Numbered from the stretch's first letter, positions 20,818 to 34,503 are shown. The stretch: DNA of 64,000 nt from Novilysobacter selenitireducens (GCF_020026895.1 NZ_JAINZW010000003.1:310001-374000); one strand, 5' to 3'. Translations and numbers: made by a program. The notes: a model not told the origin generated them from the sequence alone.

Positions 20818-22212
20818 TTGAACGCGAAAGCCCCCGCCCATCCACTCCCCGCGCATTCGCCCAACGAGGTCGACAGCGACACGCGTCTGGACGCGCTGGC
20901 CGACCTCTCGCAGCGCCTGCTCGCCAGCGCCCGTCGCCGCGGTGCCAGCCAGGCCGAAGTCTCGTGTTCGGAAGAGACCGGGCTCAACGTCAACGTGCGC
21001 ATGGGCGAGGTCGAGACGGTGGAGTCCACCCGCGACCGCGGCATCGCCGTCACCGTCTATTTCGGCACGCGCAAGGGCAGCGCCAGCACGGCCGACCTGC
21101 GCGAGGACAGCCTGGAGGCGACCGTCGAGCAGGCCTGCGCGATCGCCCGCTACACCGAGGACGACCCCGCCGCCGGCCTGGCCGATGCCGAGCTGATGGC
21201 CAGCGACCTGCGCGAGTTCGACAGCTGGCACCCGTGGGCGCTCGACGCCGACCAGGCCATCGACCTGGCGTTGGCAGCCGAGGCCGCCGGCCGCGAGGTC
21301 AATGCGCGCATCGGCAACTCCGATGGCGCCTCCGTCGGCAGCGGCACCAGCCTGGGCGTGTACGCGAACTCGCACGGCTTCATCGGCCGCGAGCGCAGCA
21401 CCCAGCACAGCATCGGCTGCGCGCTGATCGCCGGCCACGGCGACGCGATGCAGCGCGACGGCTGGTACAGCATCGCGCTGGCCGCCGACGAGCTGGAATC
21501 GGCCGTGTCCATTGGCCGCAAGGCGGGCGAGCGCGCGGTATCGCGGCTGGCGCCGCGCCCGGTTGCGACGGGCCATTATCCGGTGGTGTTCTCCGCCGAG
21601 ATCGCGCGCTCGCTGGTCGGCCACCTGATCGGCGCGGTGTCGGGTGGCGCGCTGTATCGCAAGTCCAGCTTCCTGCTCGACAGCGTCGGCACGCAGCTGT
21701 TTCCCGACTGGTTCTCGATCGAGGAACGCCCGTTCCTGCCGCGTGGCTTCCGGTCCGCCTCCTTCGATGCCGAGGGCGTCGCTGTGCGCGAGTCGGCGCT
21801 GGTCAGCGGCGGCGTGCTGCAGCGCTACGTGCTGGGCAGCTACTCCGCGCGTCGCCTCGGCCTGACGACCACCGGCAATGCGGGCGGCGTGCACAACCTG
21901 CACGTCGCCTCCAACGCCGGCGACCTGGATTCGCTACTGGCCGGCATGGGCCGCGGCCTGCTGGTCACCGAGCTGATGGGGCAGGGCGTCAACGCCATCA
22001 CCGGCGACTACTCGCGCGGCGCGGCGGGCTTCTGGATCGAGGACGGCCGCATCGCCTACCCGGTGGACGGCATCACCATTGCCGGCAACCTCAAGACGAT
22101 GTTCCAGGCCATCGAGGCGGTCGGCAGCGACATCGATCCGCGATCGCACATCCGCACCGGTTCGATCCTGCTGGGCCGCATGACCGTGGCAGGTGGTTCG
22201 GCGGAAGGCTGA
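20818..22212 (+). CDS. pmbA: Metalloprotease subunit PmbA/TldE
   Basis: Partner of TldD; it forms the heterodimer but lacks the HExxxH zinc site, as expected. I chose the TTG at 20818 because AAGGA lies eight bases upstream; a GTG at 20785 lacks such a site. This gives 464 residues (E. coli 450). Recognisable blocks are [28 protein letters not shown] and [25 protein letters not shown] near the C-terminus. Confidence 0.95.
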   Translation: MNAKAPAHPLPAHSPNEVDSDTRLDALADLSQRLLASARRRGASQAEVSCSEETGLNVNVRMGEVETVESTRDRGIAVTVYFGTRKGSASTADLREDSLEATVEQACAIARYTEDDPAAGLADAELMASDLREFDSWHPWALDADQAIDLALAAEAAGREVNARIGNSDGASVGSGTSLGVYANSHGFIGRERSTQHSIGCALIAGHGDAMQRDGWYSIALAADELESAVSIGRKAGERAVSRLAPRPVATGHYPVVFSAEIARSLVGHLIGAVSGGALYRKSSFLLDSVGTQLFPDWFSIEERPFLPRGFRSASFDAEGVAVRESALVSGGVLQRYVLGSYSARRLGLTTTGNAGGVHNLHVASNAGDLDSLLAGMGRGLLVTELMGQGVNAITGDYSRGAAGFWIEDGRIAYPVDGITIAGNLKTMFQAIEAVGSDIDPRSHIRTGSILLGRMTVAGGSAEG

Positions 22213-22344
22213 CCGCCCGTGTCGGGGCGCCAGGACAGGGGGGCACCCGCGCACTAGCCCATCGGTTGGGTTGAAGCCGCAGGCGCCCGGCACGATCTTG
22301 TCCTTGCGCGCCGGCCCCATGCCCGGCGCAGGGAGCCCGCCCCC

Positions 22345-22800
22345 ATGAATGCCTCCGTCCACGATTCGTCCCTCGTCTCCGCCGCGCCCTCCACCAGCGA
22401 GCGCCAATGGGCGCTGGCCGCGCACCTGGCGGCGCTGGTACTGGCGCTGATGACCAGCTGGCTGGTCGGCGTGGCGGGCGTCATCGGTGCGCTGGCGGTG
22501 TGGCTGCTCAAGCGCGACGACTCGCCGTTCGTCGCCGAACACGCGCTGGAAGCGGTCAACTTCAACCTGTCGATGCTGATCTACAGCTGCATCGCCTTGG
22601 CTATTGGCATTGCACTGGTGGGTATCAGCATCGTCACGCTGGGGCTGGGCCTGCTGCTGACGATACCGGCCGGGCTCGCGCTGCTGGTGGCCGTGGCCGG
22701 CATCGCGGTGCTGTGGCTGGTGTGCAGCATCCTGGCGATGGTCGCCGCGTGGGACGGCCGTCCCTACCGTTACCCGTTGAGCATCCGCCTGCTGGGTTGA
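22345..22800 (+). CDS. DUF4870 membrane protein (first of two)
   Basis: A 151-residue inner-membrane protein. A short polar N-terminus is followed by SERQWALAAHLAALVLALMTSW, the DUF4870/Tic20-like start. Three hydrophobic segments follow, with KRDDSPFVAEHALEAVNFNL between the first and second, and the end AAWDGRPYRYPLSIRL is typical. Function unknown. It shares the full domain pattern with the next gene, 88 bp downstream; the two look like an old tandem duplication. Confidence 0.88.
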   Translation: MNASVHDSSLVSAAPSTSERQWALAAHLAALVLALMTSWLVGVAGVIGALAVWLLKRDDSPFVAEHALEAVNFNLSMLIYSCIALAIGIALVGISIVTLGLGLLLTIPAGLALLVAVAGIAVLWLVCSILAMVAAWDGRPYRYPLSIRLLG

Positions 22801-22888
22801 GCCTGCTGGCCGCAGTGGCCCGGCTTGACCCGGCCACGCGCCGCGCGGAGAGTGTCGCGCGGGGGACACTCAACCAGGAGGGGACGCA

Positions 22889-23320
22889 ATGAGCGATTTC
22901 GAGCAGCAGCAACCGCCGCCGGTCACGGACGCTTCGTCCGATGGAATTTCCGCCGAGCAGCGCCAGTGGGCCATGTTCGCCCACCTGTCCGCGCTGGTCG
23001 GTGGCGTGATCACAGGTGGCTGGGCCTTCAGCGTTGGCTGCTTCATCGGCCCGCTGATCATCTGGATGATCAAGAAGGACACCATGCCCTTCGTCGACGA
23101 CCAGGCGAAGGAAGCGTTGAACTTCAACCTCACGGTGGCCGCGATCTTCTTCGTGCTGCTCATCCTGACGCTGGGCACGCTCGGCATCGGCGTCATCCTG
23201 ACGCTGCCGGTCGGGCTGGTCGTGGGGCTGGCGTGGCTGGTGCTGACGATCATTGCCGGCATCAAGGCCAACGAGGGCGTCGCCTACCGCTACCCGTTCG
23301 CGGTGCGGCTGGTGAAGTAG
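22889..23320 (+). CDS. DUF4870 membrane protein (second of two)
   Basis: A 143-residue paralogue of the preceding gene with the same layout: SAEQRQWAMFAHLSALVGG, then KKDTMPFVDDQAKEALNFNL, hydrophobic segments, and GVAYRYPFAVRLV at the end. AGGAGGGG about 10 bases upstream is a very strong ribosome site. Ends just before an intrinsic terminator. Function unknown. Confidence 0.9.
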   Translation: MSDFEQQQPPPVTDASSDGISAEQRQWAMFAHLSALVGGVITGGWAFSVGCFIGPLIIWMIKKDTMPFVDDQAKEALNFNLTVAAIFFVLLILTLGTLGIGVILTLPVGLVVGLAWLVLTIIAGIKANEGVAYRYPFAVRLVK

Positions 23321-23342
23321 CCGTTCGCGATGGTCAAACGGG

Positions 23343-23372
23343 AAAGGCCGGCATCACGCCGGCCTTTTTCAT
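23343..23372 (+). terminator. Rho-independent terminator after the DUF4870 pair
   Basis: AAGGCCGGC and GCCGGCCTT pair around a 5-base loop, followed by TTTTTC. Correct position and orientation for the DUF4870 transcript. Confidence 0.88.
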
Positions 23373-23383
23373 GGGGGATTCGA

Positions 23384-23519
23384 TCGCGGCTGAAGCCGCT
23401 CCTACAACGCGCCCTTGTAGGAGCGGCTTCAGCCGCGAAATCGGCCTACTGCAGGAGCGACGTGAGTCGCGACCCATCGGTTGCCTGACATACGTGGTCG
23501 CGACTTACGTCGCTCCTAC
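23384..23519. repeat. REP cluster (four palindromic units)
   Basis: Type A (GTAGGAGCGGCTTCAGCCGC) occurs in reverse at 23384-23406 and forward at 23417-23438. Type B (GTAGGAGCGACGTAAGTCGC) occurs forward at 23451-23473 and reverse at 23497-23519. The cluster lies between the convergent DUF4870 and ispA genes. Confidence 0.92.
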
Positions 23520-23535
23520 GAATGCTCGGGCCGGC

Positions 23536-24423
23536 TCAGCGATCCCGCTCCACCGCCAGCCGCCCCAGCGCCCGCAGCGGCCCGGCCGCGCTGCCGAACG
23601 GCGCCAGTGCCGCGTCCATCTCCGTTACCAGCGCATCCAGCCGCGCGCGCGACGCGTCCATGCCGATCAGGGCCGGGAACGTCGCCTTGTCCTGCGCCGC
23701 GTCCTTGCCGGCCGTCTTGCCGAGCGTCTCACTGTCGCCTTCTACGTCGAGGATGTCGTCGCGCACCTGGAAGGCCAGGCCCAGCGCGGCGGCGAAGTCG
23801 TCCAGCCGGACCAGGCCGGCCGGGTCGATTCCAGCGCACAAGCCACCCATCCGCACCGCGGCGCGGATCAGCGCGCCAGTCTTCAGTGCGTGCAGCCGTT
23901 CCAGATGGGCGATGGAAAGAGCGGGCCCGCGCTGGCCCGTCGCATCGACATCCAGCGCCTGCCCGCCGCACATGCCCACGACACCGGCTGCATCGGCCAG
24001 CGTGTCGAGCATCGCCACCGTGACCGCCGGTGGCGTTGCGGCGCGTGCCAGCACCTGGAAGGCGAGTGACTGCAGGGCATCGCCAGCGAGCACGGCGGTC
24101 GCCTCATCGAACGCCACGTGCACGGTCGGTTGCCCGCGACGAAGCGCGTCGTCATCCATGCAGGGCAGGTCGTCGTGCACCAGGGAATAGGCGTGGACCA
24201 GTTCGACCGCCGCGGCGGGCGCATCAAGCGTCGCCTCGTCTGCGCCGCCCAGCGAGCCGGCGGCGTACACCAGCAGCGGCCGCATGCGCTTGCCGCCCAG
24301 CAGCACGGCATGGCGCATCGCCGCACGCAGGCGGTGCGGGGGCAGGTCGGGATCGGGCAGGGCCTGCGCGAGGGCGGCGTCGGCGCGGGCGCGCCAGCCG
24401 GCCAGGCGCGGGTCAGCGATCAT
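23536..24423 (-). CDS. ispA: Polyprenyl synthetase, probably farnesyl diphosphate synthase
   Basis: Condenses isopentenyl diphosphate with allylic diphosphates to give C15 (FPP). 295 residues (E. coli IspA 299). The first Asp-rich motif is DDLPCMDDD, with the two-residue insertion typical of bacterial short-chain synthases; the second is [18 protein letters not shown] is the N-terminal substrate motif. The start at 24423 overlaps the xseB stop by 11 bases. Order tilS-xseB-ispA on one strand points to co-transcription. Confidence 0.94.
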   Translation of the reverse strand: MIADPRLAGWRARADAALAQALPDPDLPPHRLRAAMRHAVLLGGKRMRPLLVYAAGSLGGADEATLDAPAAAVELVHAYSLVHDDLPCMDDDALRRGQPTVHVAFDEATAVLAGDALQSLAFQVLARAATPPAVTVAMLDTLADAAGVVGMCGGQALDVDATGQRGPALSIAHLERLHALKTGALIRAAVRMGGLCAGIDPAGLVRLDDFAAALGLAFQVRDDILDVEGDSETLGKTAGKDAAQDKATFPALIGMDASRARLDALVTEMDAALAPFGSAAGPLRALGRLAVERDR

Positions 24424-24706
24424 CGGTCGGCGGCGCTTCGCTCGTGCCCATGCGGGGGAACGGCGTGGCCGAGGCCGGATCCTGCGGGTCGCTGAGCAGC
24501 CGCACGCGCAGTTCGGCCTGCTCCAGCGCCGCCTGGCAACGCCGGTACAGGCCGACGCCGCGCTCGTAGGCGGCCAGCGAGTCTTCCAGGCTCATCTCGC
24601 CGTGTTCCATCTTCTCGACCAGCTGTTCGAGCGCGTCCAGCGACTGCTCGAAATCGGCGACGGGTGAGGCCTCGGATGCGGATTCGGGGGTGGCTTTGCG
24701 TGGCAT
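24413..24706 (-). CDS. xseB: Exodeoxyribonuclease VII small subunit
   Basis: Small helical subunit that joins XseA to form exonuclease VII. 97 residues from the ATG at 24706. The family core is [20 protein letters not shown] followed by [20 protein letters not shown] 20-residue N-terminal polar arm and a C-terminal tail flank it. xseA is not in the window. Overlaps ispA. Confidence 0.95.
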   Translation of the reverse strand: MPRKATPESASEASPVADFEQSLDALEQLVEKMEHGEMSLEDSLAAYERGVGLYRRCQAALEQAELRVRLLSDPQDPASATPFPRMGTSEAPPTDDR

Positions 24707-24762
24707 CGGGGCAGTGTGGCGGCGGCCCCGTGATGGGTCAATCGACGGCGTGCGCGCCCGCC

Positions 24763-26088
24763 TCAATCCGCATCGAACGGCGCCTCGTCCGGGCGCCAGC
24801 GCAAGCGTCCGCCACGTTCGCGCAGCCACGCATCGAAGGGAGCGGCGTAGGCGATGTCTCCCGCGGCCAGCACTTGGCCTTCCGCGTCCGAAACCAGCGG
24901 CAGGCGTTCGCGTTCCCACGGTGGAATGCCCAGGTCCTGCAGCACGTGCTTGAGCGCATGGGAATGGTCGCGGCCGGCCAGGGCGATGCGCTCGCCACCA
25001 CGCCGCGTACCGACATGGACCGGCGCGTCGAAGCGGGCTTCGCCCCGGGTGACGTGCAGGGCCAGTTCGCCGCCGCCGGGCAGGGGCAGCGGCGCCGCGC
25101 CGTTCCACTCCACCCGCCAGCCCACCGGCAGCGCCTCGCGGATGGTGCCCGCGTGCAGCAGGTCGCTCCAGACGCGCACGCGGCTGCGGTGCCAGTCGAA
25201 GCACGCCTCCGCGTCCGGCGCGGCCTGCAGCAGGTCCGATTCGATCCGCGCGACGCCGTTGCCGGGCAGCGGCGGCAGATGCAGCGATGCGACCCAGCGC
25301 CGGAGGACGCGGGCCCGTCGAGCAGCAGGCAGCGTGAGAAGTCCGGTGCGCGACAGGCACTGCGGGTCGGCCGTGGCCACCTGCGCGTGTGCCTGCGCAT
25401 CGCCGTCGTCCAACAGTTCGACGGCGTCCGCGGCCAGCGTGGCCACCCGTGCCAGCGCCGTGTCCGCATGCGGCCAGCGCTGCCGCAGCAGCGGCATCAC
25501 CTGCCGCCGCAGGAAGTTGCGGTCCAGCACGGTGTCCTCGTTGCTCGGGTCGTCGATCCACGTCAGCCCGTGCGAGCGCGCATGTTCGAGCAGGGCTGTG
25601 CGCGGCACGTCCAGCAAGGGCCGCCACAGCCGGCCCGCGGCAAACGGGGTGGAGACCGCCATCGCCGCCAGTCCATCCGGGCCCGCGCCGCGCAGTGCGC
25701 GCATCAGTACGGTTTCGGCTTGGTCGTCGCGATGGTGCGCCAGCGCCAGCGATTCGCCGGGGCGCAGGTCCGCCGCGAAGGCAGCCCGCCGCGCCGACCG
25801 CGCCGCGGCCTCCGGCCCGATGCCGCTGCGTGCAACGGCCACGCGACGCAGGGTGAACGGCACGCCCCACGCACGGCACACCTGCTCGCAATGGGTGGCC
25901 CACGCGTCCGCCTGTTCGTGCAGGCCATGGTGGACATGGAGGGCGCGCAGACCGCGGTCACGCACGCCGGGCGACTGCGACAGCGCATGCAGCAACACGG
26001 TGGAGTCGAGCCCGCCGCTCAGCCCGACACAGACCGGCCCGTCGGGCAGGTCGGTGCCATCGATGAGCGGAGAGGGAGCGCGCGACAT
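24763..26088 (-). CDS. tilS: tRNA(Ile)-lysidine synthetase
   Basis: ATP-dependent enzyme converting C34 of the CAU-anticodon tRNA-Ile to lysidine, essential for reading AUA. 441 residues (E. coli 432). The PP-loop motif [13 protein letters not shown] is at about residue 24. [27 protein letters not shown] and [12 protein letters not shown] are characteristic. The C-terminal substrate domains run to the end. The start at 26088 was picked because it places the PP loop at the usual distance; an ORF extension upstream runs into a repeat. Confidence 0.96.
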   Translation of the reverse strand: MSRAPSPLIDGTDLPDGPVCVGLSGGLDSTVLLHALSQSPGVRDRGLRALHVHHGLHEQADAWATHCEQVCRAWGVPFTLRRVAVARSGIGPEAAARSARRAAFAADLRPGESLALAHHRDDQAETVLMRALRGAGPDGLAAMAVSTPFAAGRLWRPLLDVPRTALLEHARSHGLTWIDDPSNEDTVLDRNFLRRQVMPLLRQRWPHADTALARVATLAADAVELLDDGDAQAHAQVATADPQCLSRTGLLTLPAARRARVLRRWVASLHLPPLPGNGVARIESDLLQAAPDAEACFDWHRSRVRVWSDLLHAGTIREALPVGWRVEWNGAAPLPLPGGGELALHVTRGEARFDAPVHVGTRRGGERIALAGRDHSHALKHVLQDLGIPPWERERLPLVSDAEGQVLAAGDIAYAAPFDAWLRERGGRLRWRPDEAPFDAD

Positions 26089-26137
26089 GGCGCGGATGGT
26101 GCCACGGGGTGCCCGTGGTGGTGGGGTAAGGCAAGTG

Positions 26138-26246
26138 TCCATGCATTCCCGCCTGCGCGGGAATGACGGCAAGGGCACGGCGAAGCCCCGAGCAGCCGCA
26201 GGGGATAAAGAGTTCGTCATTCCCGCGAAGGCGGGAATCCATGGAC
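26138..26246. repeat. Inverted pair of ATTCCCGC...GCGGGAAT repeats
   Basis: Two copies of the widespread unit with stem ATTCCCGC/GCGGGAAT and flank TCCATG stand in opposite orientation (26138-26166 and 26216-26246) about 50 bp apart, forming a mosaic element between tilS and the small membrane protein gene. Confidence 0.85.
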
Positions 26247-26304
26247 GTGTATCTCGCGGCCGCACACATTGCGAATGCGTCGCGTCCGGCCGAGGTCGGG
26301 ACGG

Positions 26305-26439
26305 CTACTTGCGATCCGGCGTACCCGACCGACCCCGTGCCCGCCGCCACAGCCAGACCACCCCGGCCACCACACCCAGTACCGCCGTCACGCCCAGCAG
26401 GAACGCCGCGCGGTCATCCAGCATCGCGTCCAGGATCAT
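26305..26439 (-). CDS. Small single-span membrane protein
   Basis: A 44-residue reading frame too short for usual ORF cut-offs. Start MILDAMLDDRAAF, then one hydrophobic helix (LLGVTAVLGVVAGVVWLW, residues ~14-31), then a basic end RRARGRSGTPDRK, giving an N-out/C-in single-span topology by the positive-inside rule. It lies 40 bp downstream of the next small membrane protein gene on the same strand. No ribosome site stands out. Function unknown; the call rests on membrane-protein character and position. Confidence 0.45.
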   Translation of the reverse strand: MILDAMLDDRAAFLLGVTAVLGVVAGVVWLWRRARGRSGTPDRK

Positions 26440-26478
26440 CGGGGTGCCGCGCGTCGCGCCGCCGCCGTCATGCGTGGA

Positions 26479-26744
26479 TCAGCGCCAGTGCCGGCTCGGT
26501 GGCGCGTCTTCGACACGTCCCTCGGCCGCGGCCTGCGCCTGCCGCTCGCGTGCGGCGCGACGGGCGATGGTGCGGCGCGAGGGCTTGAGCAGGCAGGCCA
26601 GCGCGAGGCACGCGCAACCGGCCGACAACCCCAGCGCCACCAGCGCGAAGATCATGTTGGCGTCCAGCAGCACCCACGACGCCAGGAACAGGGCACCGCT
26701 GGCGGCGGCCCAGCAGGTGGCGGCGAACTTTCCGGCCAGCAGCA

Positions 26745-26745
<1 letters not shown>
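26479..26745 (-). CDS. Small two-span membrane protein following accA
   Basis: An 88-residue protein whose ATG shares one base with the accA stop (TGATG), so it is translationally coupled. Two hydrophobic segments (KFAATCWAAASGALFLASWVL and MIFALVALGLSAGCACLALAC) are followed by a basic, Arg/Ala-rich cytoplasmic tail (PSRRTIARRAARERQAQAA). No family recognised. Whether it relates to fatty-acid synthesis is unknown. Confidence 0.6.
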
Positions 26746-29229
<2,484 letters not shown>

Positions 29230-29267
29230 CCCGCGCCGCCTGAGGCGCGTTCCACCCCGCACTCGCG

Positions 29268-29300
29268 AAAGGCCGCCTCCGGGGCGGCCTTTCCTGTTTT
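29268..29300 (+). terminator. Rho-independent terminator after purA
   Basis: AAAGGCCGCC pairs with GGCGGCCTTT around a 5-base loop, followed by a T-rich run (CCTGTTTT). Ends the purA transcript. Confidence 0.85.
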
Positions 29301-29316
29301 CCGGACCCGCCCCCCT

Positions 29317-29697
29317 GTAGGAGCGGCTTCAGCCGCGATCAACGCCCCGTCCGCCCGCGCCACAGGGCCCGATCGCCGCACCCCCCGCACCCGTTGTAGG
29401 AGCGACGTAAGTCGCGACCGCGAACTCCGTCGGACAGGACGCGTCGCGACTCACGTCGCTCCTACAAAGGTCCTGCGACTACCGCCTCAAGCGGGATGGA
29501 CCCCGGGTAGGAGCGATCGCGGCTGAAGCCGCTCCTACACCCGCGCTTGTTTGTAGGAGCGACGCAAGTCGCGACCGCGCATCCCAACGGATCGGCGCAT
29601 CGCGACTCACGTCGGTCCTACAAAAGGCCCTGCGACCAACGCCTCAAAGGGGATTGACCCCGGGCAGGGCTCGATCGCGGCTGAGGCCGCTCCTACA
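29317..29697. repeat. REP cluster of seven units, partly a tandem duplication
   Basis: This 0.55-kb gap between purA and the lipocalin holds type A units at 29317-29338 (forward), 29515-29538 and 29674-29697 (reverse), and type B units at 29395-29417 and 29553-29574 (forward), 29443-29466 and 29599-29622 (reverse). The B-forward, B-reverse, A-reverse block occurs twice with a period of ~158 bp, and the spacers match too. No gene seen. Confidence 0.92.
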
Positions 29698-29781
29698 GGG
29701 GCTGCCGGCACGCCGGCTCCACCGCCCGGTCACGCCACGCATCGCATTCTGCGCGCCTCTTTCCTCCGGGCATCCCCCCCA

Positions 29782-30315
29782 ATGCTCAAGTCCGCGCTCA
29801 TCACCCTGGCCATGGCCGCGTCGGCTGCCAGCGCCCCGGCCCTGGCCAACCAGCCCGTCAGCTCGCTCGACCTGCAGCGCTATGCCGGCACCTGGCACGA
29901 GATCGCGCACCTGCCGATGTTCTTCCAGCGCAAGTGCGTGGACACCGTCACCGCCACCTACACCGTCAATGCCGACGGCACCATCGGCGTGCGCAATGCC
30001 TGCCGCACCAGGAGCGGCGACATGGACGAGTCCACCGGCGTCGCGCGTCCGGTGGAAGGCCTGGACGGCGCCCTGCAGGTCCGCTTCGCACCCGAGTGGT
30101 TGTCGTGGGTGCCGATGGTGTGGGCCGACTACTGGGTGATCGACCTCGACCCCGACTACCAGTGGGCCGTCGTCGGTGGGCCCAGCAAGAAATACCTGTG
30201 GATCCTGTCGCGTCGCCCGGCCATGGACCAGGCCCTGTTCGTCCGGCTGAAAGAGGACGCCCGCCGCCGCGGCTACCCGGTCGACGACCTGGTGATGGCC
30301 GCGCCGCTGGACTGA
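29782..30315 (+). CDS. Lipocalin family protein (Blc-like)
   Basis: A 177-residue exported lipocalin. The signal peptide (MLKSALITLAMAASAASAPA) has no lipobox Cys, so unlike E. coli Blc it should be soluble in the periplasm. Mature part: LQRYAGTWHEIAHLPMFFQ is the GxW lipocalin motif, then TVTATYTVNADGTIGVRNACR, YWVIDLDPDYQWAVVGGPSKKYLWILSR-type strands and a C-terminal helix. Two Cys (RKC and NAC) could form a disulfide. Family binds lipids or other hydrophobic ligands. Monocistronic. Confidence 0.92.
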   Translation: MLKSALITLAMAASAASAPALANQPVSSLDLQRYAGTWHEIAHLPMFFQRKCVDTVTATYTVNADGTIGVRNACRTRSGDMDESTGVARPVEGLDGALQVRFAPEWLSWVPMVWADYWVIDLDPDYQWAVVGGPSKKYLWILSRRPAMDQALFVRLKEDARRRGYPVDDLVMAAPLD

Positions 30316-30416
30316 ACAGGCAATTCCCGACGGCCGGCCGCCCGCAACACACCGACTTCGCTTCCCCACCACGCCCCCACGCGCTAACGTGCCGCCCTGC
30401 TGCAGGGGGAGTCCGC

Positions 30417-31949
<1,533 letters not shown>

Positions 31950-31978
31950 CGCCACCCCGTCGTAGCGTCCCGCCCCCT

Positions 31979-32206
31979 GTAGGAGCGGCTTCAGCCGCGA
32001 TCCCCATCCGGCCACCCACGCCACGGCCCCGATCGCCGCGCCCCCTGCACCCGTTGTAGGAGCGACGCAAGTCGCGACCCCCATCTCCCTGCACGCGCGT
32101 GATCGCGACTTGCGCCGCACCTGCAACGACACGGCATCGGGGTCCCGGCGATCACGAAGGCGATCCGCGGGGCCCCACACCCATCGCGGCTGAAGCCGCT
32201 CCTACA
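31979..32206. repeat. REP cluster (four units) in a 0.4-kb gap
   Basis: Type A forward 31979-32000, type B forward 32055-32077, decayed B reverse 32102-32125 and A reverse 32183-32206. The A-to-B spacer (containing GATCGCCGC and GCACCCGTTG) resembles that at 29339-29394. From 32207 to 32368 I see only leader sequence of the next gene. Confidence 0.9.
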
Positions 32207-32368
32207 AAAAGCGTCCACGCGCTAAAGATTCCCGGCCCGCGGCCGATTCCTACCCGGAAGAACACTAAAAAGAACCCACCCGATCCCGCCGCCGCAGCCC
32301 ACGCATCCATCCGGATCGCCCGCTGCCCGCATTGCGGCGTCGGCCCTGCCGAGGGTTTGCCGTCGCCG

Positions 32369-33580
32369 ATGCCAGCGCACCACCTCCCGTTCGACGCTGT
32401 ACACCCCTCGCCGTACCGCGAGGCGCTGGCGCGTGGGCACGCGCGGCTGCGGTTCGCACCGGCGCTGGAGCGTGAGTTCCAGAGGGATCAGCACCGCGCG
32501 AACCTGGCGTGGCTGCGCTGGGTGCTGTGGATCGGGATCGCCACGTATGGGGCGTTCATCGCCATCGACCTGCTCACCGTGCCCCTGCACGCCTCGCGCT
32601 GGACGGCAGCCATCCGGTTGTTCCTGATCGTGCCCGTGCTGGTGGCGGCGCTGCTCGTCAGCCACCGCCCGGCACGCCGCCCATGGCTGACGCCGGCGGT
32701 GTTCATGGCCGCGGTCGTCACCGGCTGCGGCACCGTGGGGATCGTCGTGCTGACGTTGGCCCTCGGCGCACCCGTCCCGTACGAGGGCACGCTGTTCCTG
32801 CCCATCGTCATCCACCTGCTGGTGGGCCTGCCGTGGCGGTGGGCGCTGGTGGCCAACCTGGTTCCGCTGGGCATGTTCCTGGTGCTGGTGCCGATGGTCC
32901 AGCCCGATCCCCTGGTACAGACCTACCAGCTGTCCTTCATGGTCCTGGCCAACATCATTGGTGCCTGCGGCGGCTACGCGATGGAGCACCGCGCGCGCAC
33001 CACCTTCCTCACCGCCGGCATGCTGTCGGAACTGGCCGAGCGCGATGGTCTGACCGGCATCCACAACCGCCGCAGCTTCAACGAGCACCTGCAGCGCGTC
33101 TGGCAGCAGGCCGCGCGCGACGGCACCTGCGTCGCGCTGGCGCTCATCGACGTCGACCACTTCAAACAGTTCAACGACCGCCATGGCCACGCCGACGGCG
33201 ACGCTGCCCTGCGCGGCGTGGCGCGTGCGGTGGCCGGCCATGCCAAGCGCCCGCTGGACCTGGCCTCGCGTTACGGCGGCGAGGAGTTCGCCCTGGTCTG
33301 GTACCAGCCCGAAGCCGGGCGGCTGAGCGCCATGGCCGATGCACTGCGGCGCGACATCGCGCAGCTGGAGCTGCAGGGCGCCGACGGCCCTACGGGCACC
33401 ATCACCGCCAGCGTCGGCGTCGCGCTGCTGCGCCCGCGCAATGCCCCGCGCCACACCGACCTGCTGCGCGCCGCGGACATCGCCCTGTACCAGGCCAAGC
33501 ACGGCGGCCGCGACCGCGTCGTGGTGCTGTCGCACCCCGACCTCGAGCAGCTCAGCTTCCCCGAAACCGCCAGCGCCTGA
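32369..33580 (+). CDS. Membrane diguanylate cyclase (GGEEF)
   Basis: Synthesises cyclic di-GMP. I start at ATG 32369 because the longer frame upstream is translated REP sequence. 403 residues: about 60 cytoplasmic residues, then roughly five or six membrane helices (IGIATYGAFIAIDLL, LFLIVPVLVAALLV, VFMAAVVTGCGTVGIVVL and others, to ~residue 210), then a GGDEF domain. The active loop is RYGGEEF (residues 303-307), preceded by RPLD at the exact position of the product-inhibition I-site (RxxD). So catalysis with feedback inhibition is expected. The membrane part may be the sensor; no recognised sensory family. Confidence 0.93.
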   Translation: MPAHHLPFDAVHPSPYREALARGHARLRFAPALEREFQRDQHRANLAWLRWVLWIGIATYGAFIAIDLLTVPLHASRWTAAIRLFLIVPVLVAALLVSHRPARRPWLTPAVFMAAVVTGCGTVGIVVLTLALGAPVPYEGTLFLPIVIHLLVGLPWRWALVANLVPLGMFLVLVPMVQPDPLVQTYQLSFMVLANIIGACGGYAMEHRARTTFLTAGMLSELAERDGLTGIHNRRSFNEHLQRVWQQAARDGTCVALALIDVDHFKQFNDRHGHADGDAALRGVARAVAGHAKRPLDLASRYGGEEFALVWYQPEAGRLSAMADALRRDIAQLELQGADGPTGTITASVGVALLRPRNAPRHTDLLRAADIALYQAKHGGRDRVVVLSHPDLEQLSFPETASA

Positions 33581-33610
33581 GCCGGCGCCGCTGATACAGG
33601 CATCGCCCGT

Positions 33611-34004
33611 GTAGGAGCGGCTTCAGCCGCGAACCAGAATCGGCCAACCCACGCCGCCATAGGATCGCAACGCCACCGCACTCCCTTTGTAGGAGCGACG
33701 TAAGTCGCGACCCGTCAGCCCCATGCAGGCGCGCAATCGCGACTCACGTCGCTCCTACAAATGCGTCAACCCTCACCGCCGCCCGCCGAAACCTGTAGGA
33801 GCGGCTTCAGCCGCGAACCAGAATCGGCCAACCCACGCCGCCACCCGATCGCCCCGCCACCCGCACTCCCTTTTTTAGGAGCGACGTAAGTCGCGACCCG
33901 TCAGCCCCATGCAGGCGCGCAATCGCGACTCACGTCCCGCCTACAGATACTCCGTACAACGCGGCGACCTGCCATAGCGATCGCGGCTGAAGCCGCTCCT
34001 ACAA
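33611..34004. repeat. REP cluster: a ~150-bp three-REP block duplicated in tandem
   Basis: Unit one (33611-33759) and unit two (33795-33945) each have A-forward, B-forward, B-reverse. The intervening sequences are copied as well (AGAATCGGCCAACCCACGCC and GTCAGCCCCATGCAGGCGCG in both). Period 184 bp. A lone A-reverse follows at 33980-34004. Fills the gap between the diguanylate cyclase and hemerythrin genes (convergent). Confidence 0.93.
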
Positions 34005-34044
34005 GGGTCAGGCGGCGCACATGCCGCCACTGGTCAGGGCGTAA

Positions 34045-34503
34045 TCACTCCGCCGACAGCTTCTTCTTCATCCGCTCGAAGTCCTTCCGGTACTTCTTCG
34101 CCAGCTGCACCTTCTGCGTTTCCGTCAGCACCTTGCCCGATACCTGGAAGAACTTCTTCTCCTCCTCGCGCAGGTGGTGGTGCACCTGGTGGCTCAGCTC
34201 CTTGCACTTCTCCAGCCACGCCTCGCCCGCCGGATCCAACGACTGCACGTCCTCGACCAGTTCGTCGATCTCGTGGTGCTCATGCAGCGCATGGCGCGTG
34301 GAGTTCAGCCCCATGTCGTCCATCAGCATCGGCGCATAGAGGAACCGCTCCTCCGCCGCCTCGTGCGCTTCCAGCTCAATCCGCGCCTGCGTAAACAGGT
34401 CCAGCCGCTCCCGCGTACCCGGCTTGCTGCGCAGCAACTTGCGGAACAGGGACCGCTGCTCTTCGTGGCTCTCGCGCAGGGCGTCGTAGATCGTCTCGGA
34501 CAT
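34045..34503 (-). CDS. Hemerythrin HHE-domain protein
   Basis: A 152-residue four-helix protein predicted to bind a diiron centre and O2 or NO. The ligand-type residues fall in ESHEEQR, ELEAHEAAEERFLY, LHEHHEIDELV and HQVHHHLREEEKKFF. A basic C-terminal tail (KKYRKDFERMKKKLS) follows. Length fits the short HHE family. Role may be oxygen or NO sensing or iron handling. Divergent from the autotransporter gene. Confidence 0.92.
   Translation of the reverse strand: MSETIYDALRESHEEQRSLFRKLLRSKPGTRERLDLFTQARIELEAHEAAEERFLYAPMLMDDMGLNSTRHALHEHHEIDELVEDVQSLDPAGEAWLEKCKELSHQVHHHLREEEKKFFQVSGKVLTETQKVQLAKKYRKDFERMKKKLSAE

Noticed and set aside
32099-32368. N-terminal extension of the diguanylate cyclase
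   Set aside because: It encodes translated REP (AAEAAPT) and low-complexity residues; ATG 32369 is the sensible start.
33611-34004. Regularly spaced repeats as a CRISPR array
   Set aside because: Units alternate in orientation, belong to two REP families, and spacers are themselves duplicated; no cas genes.
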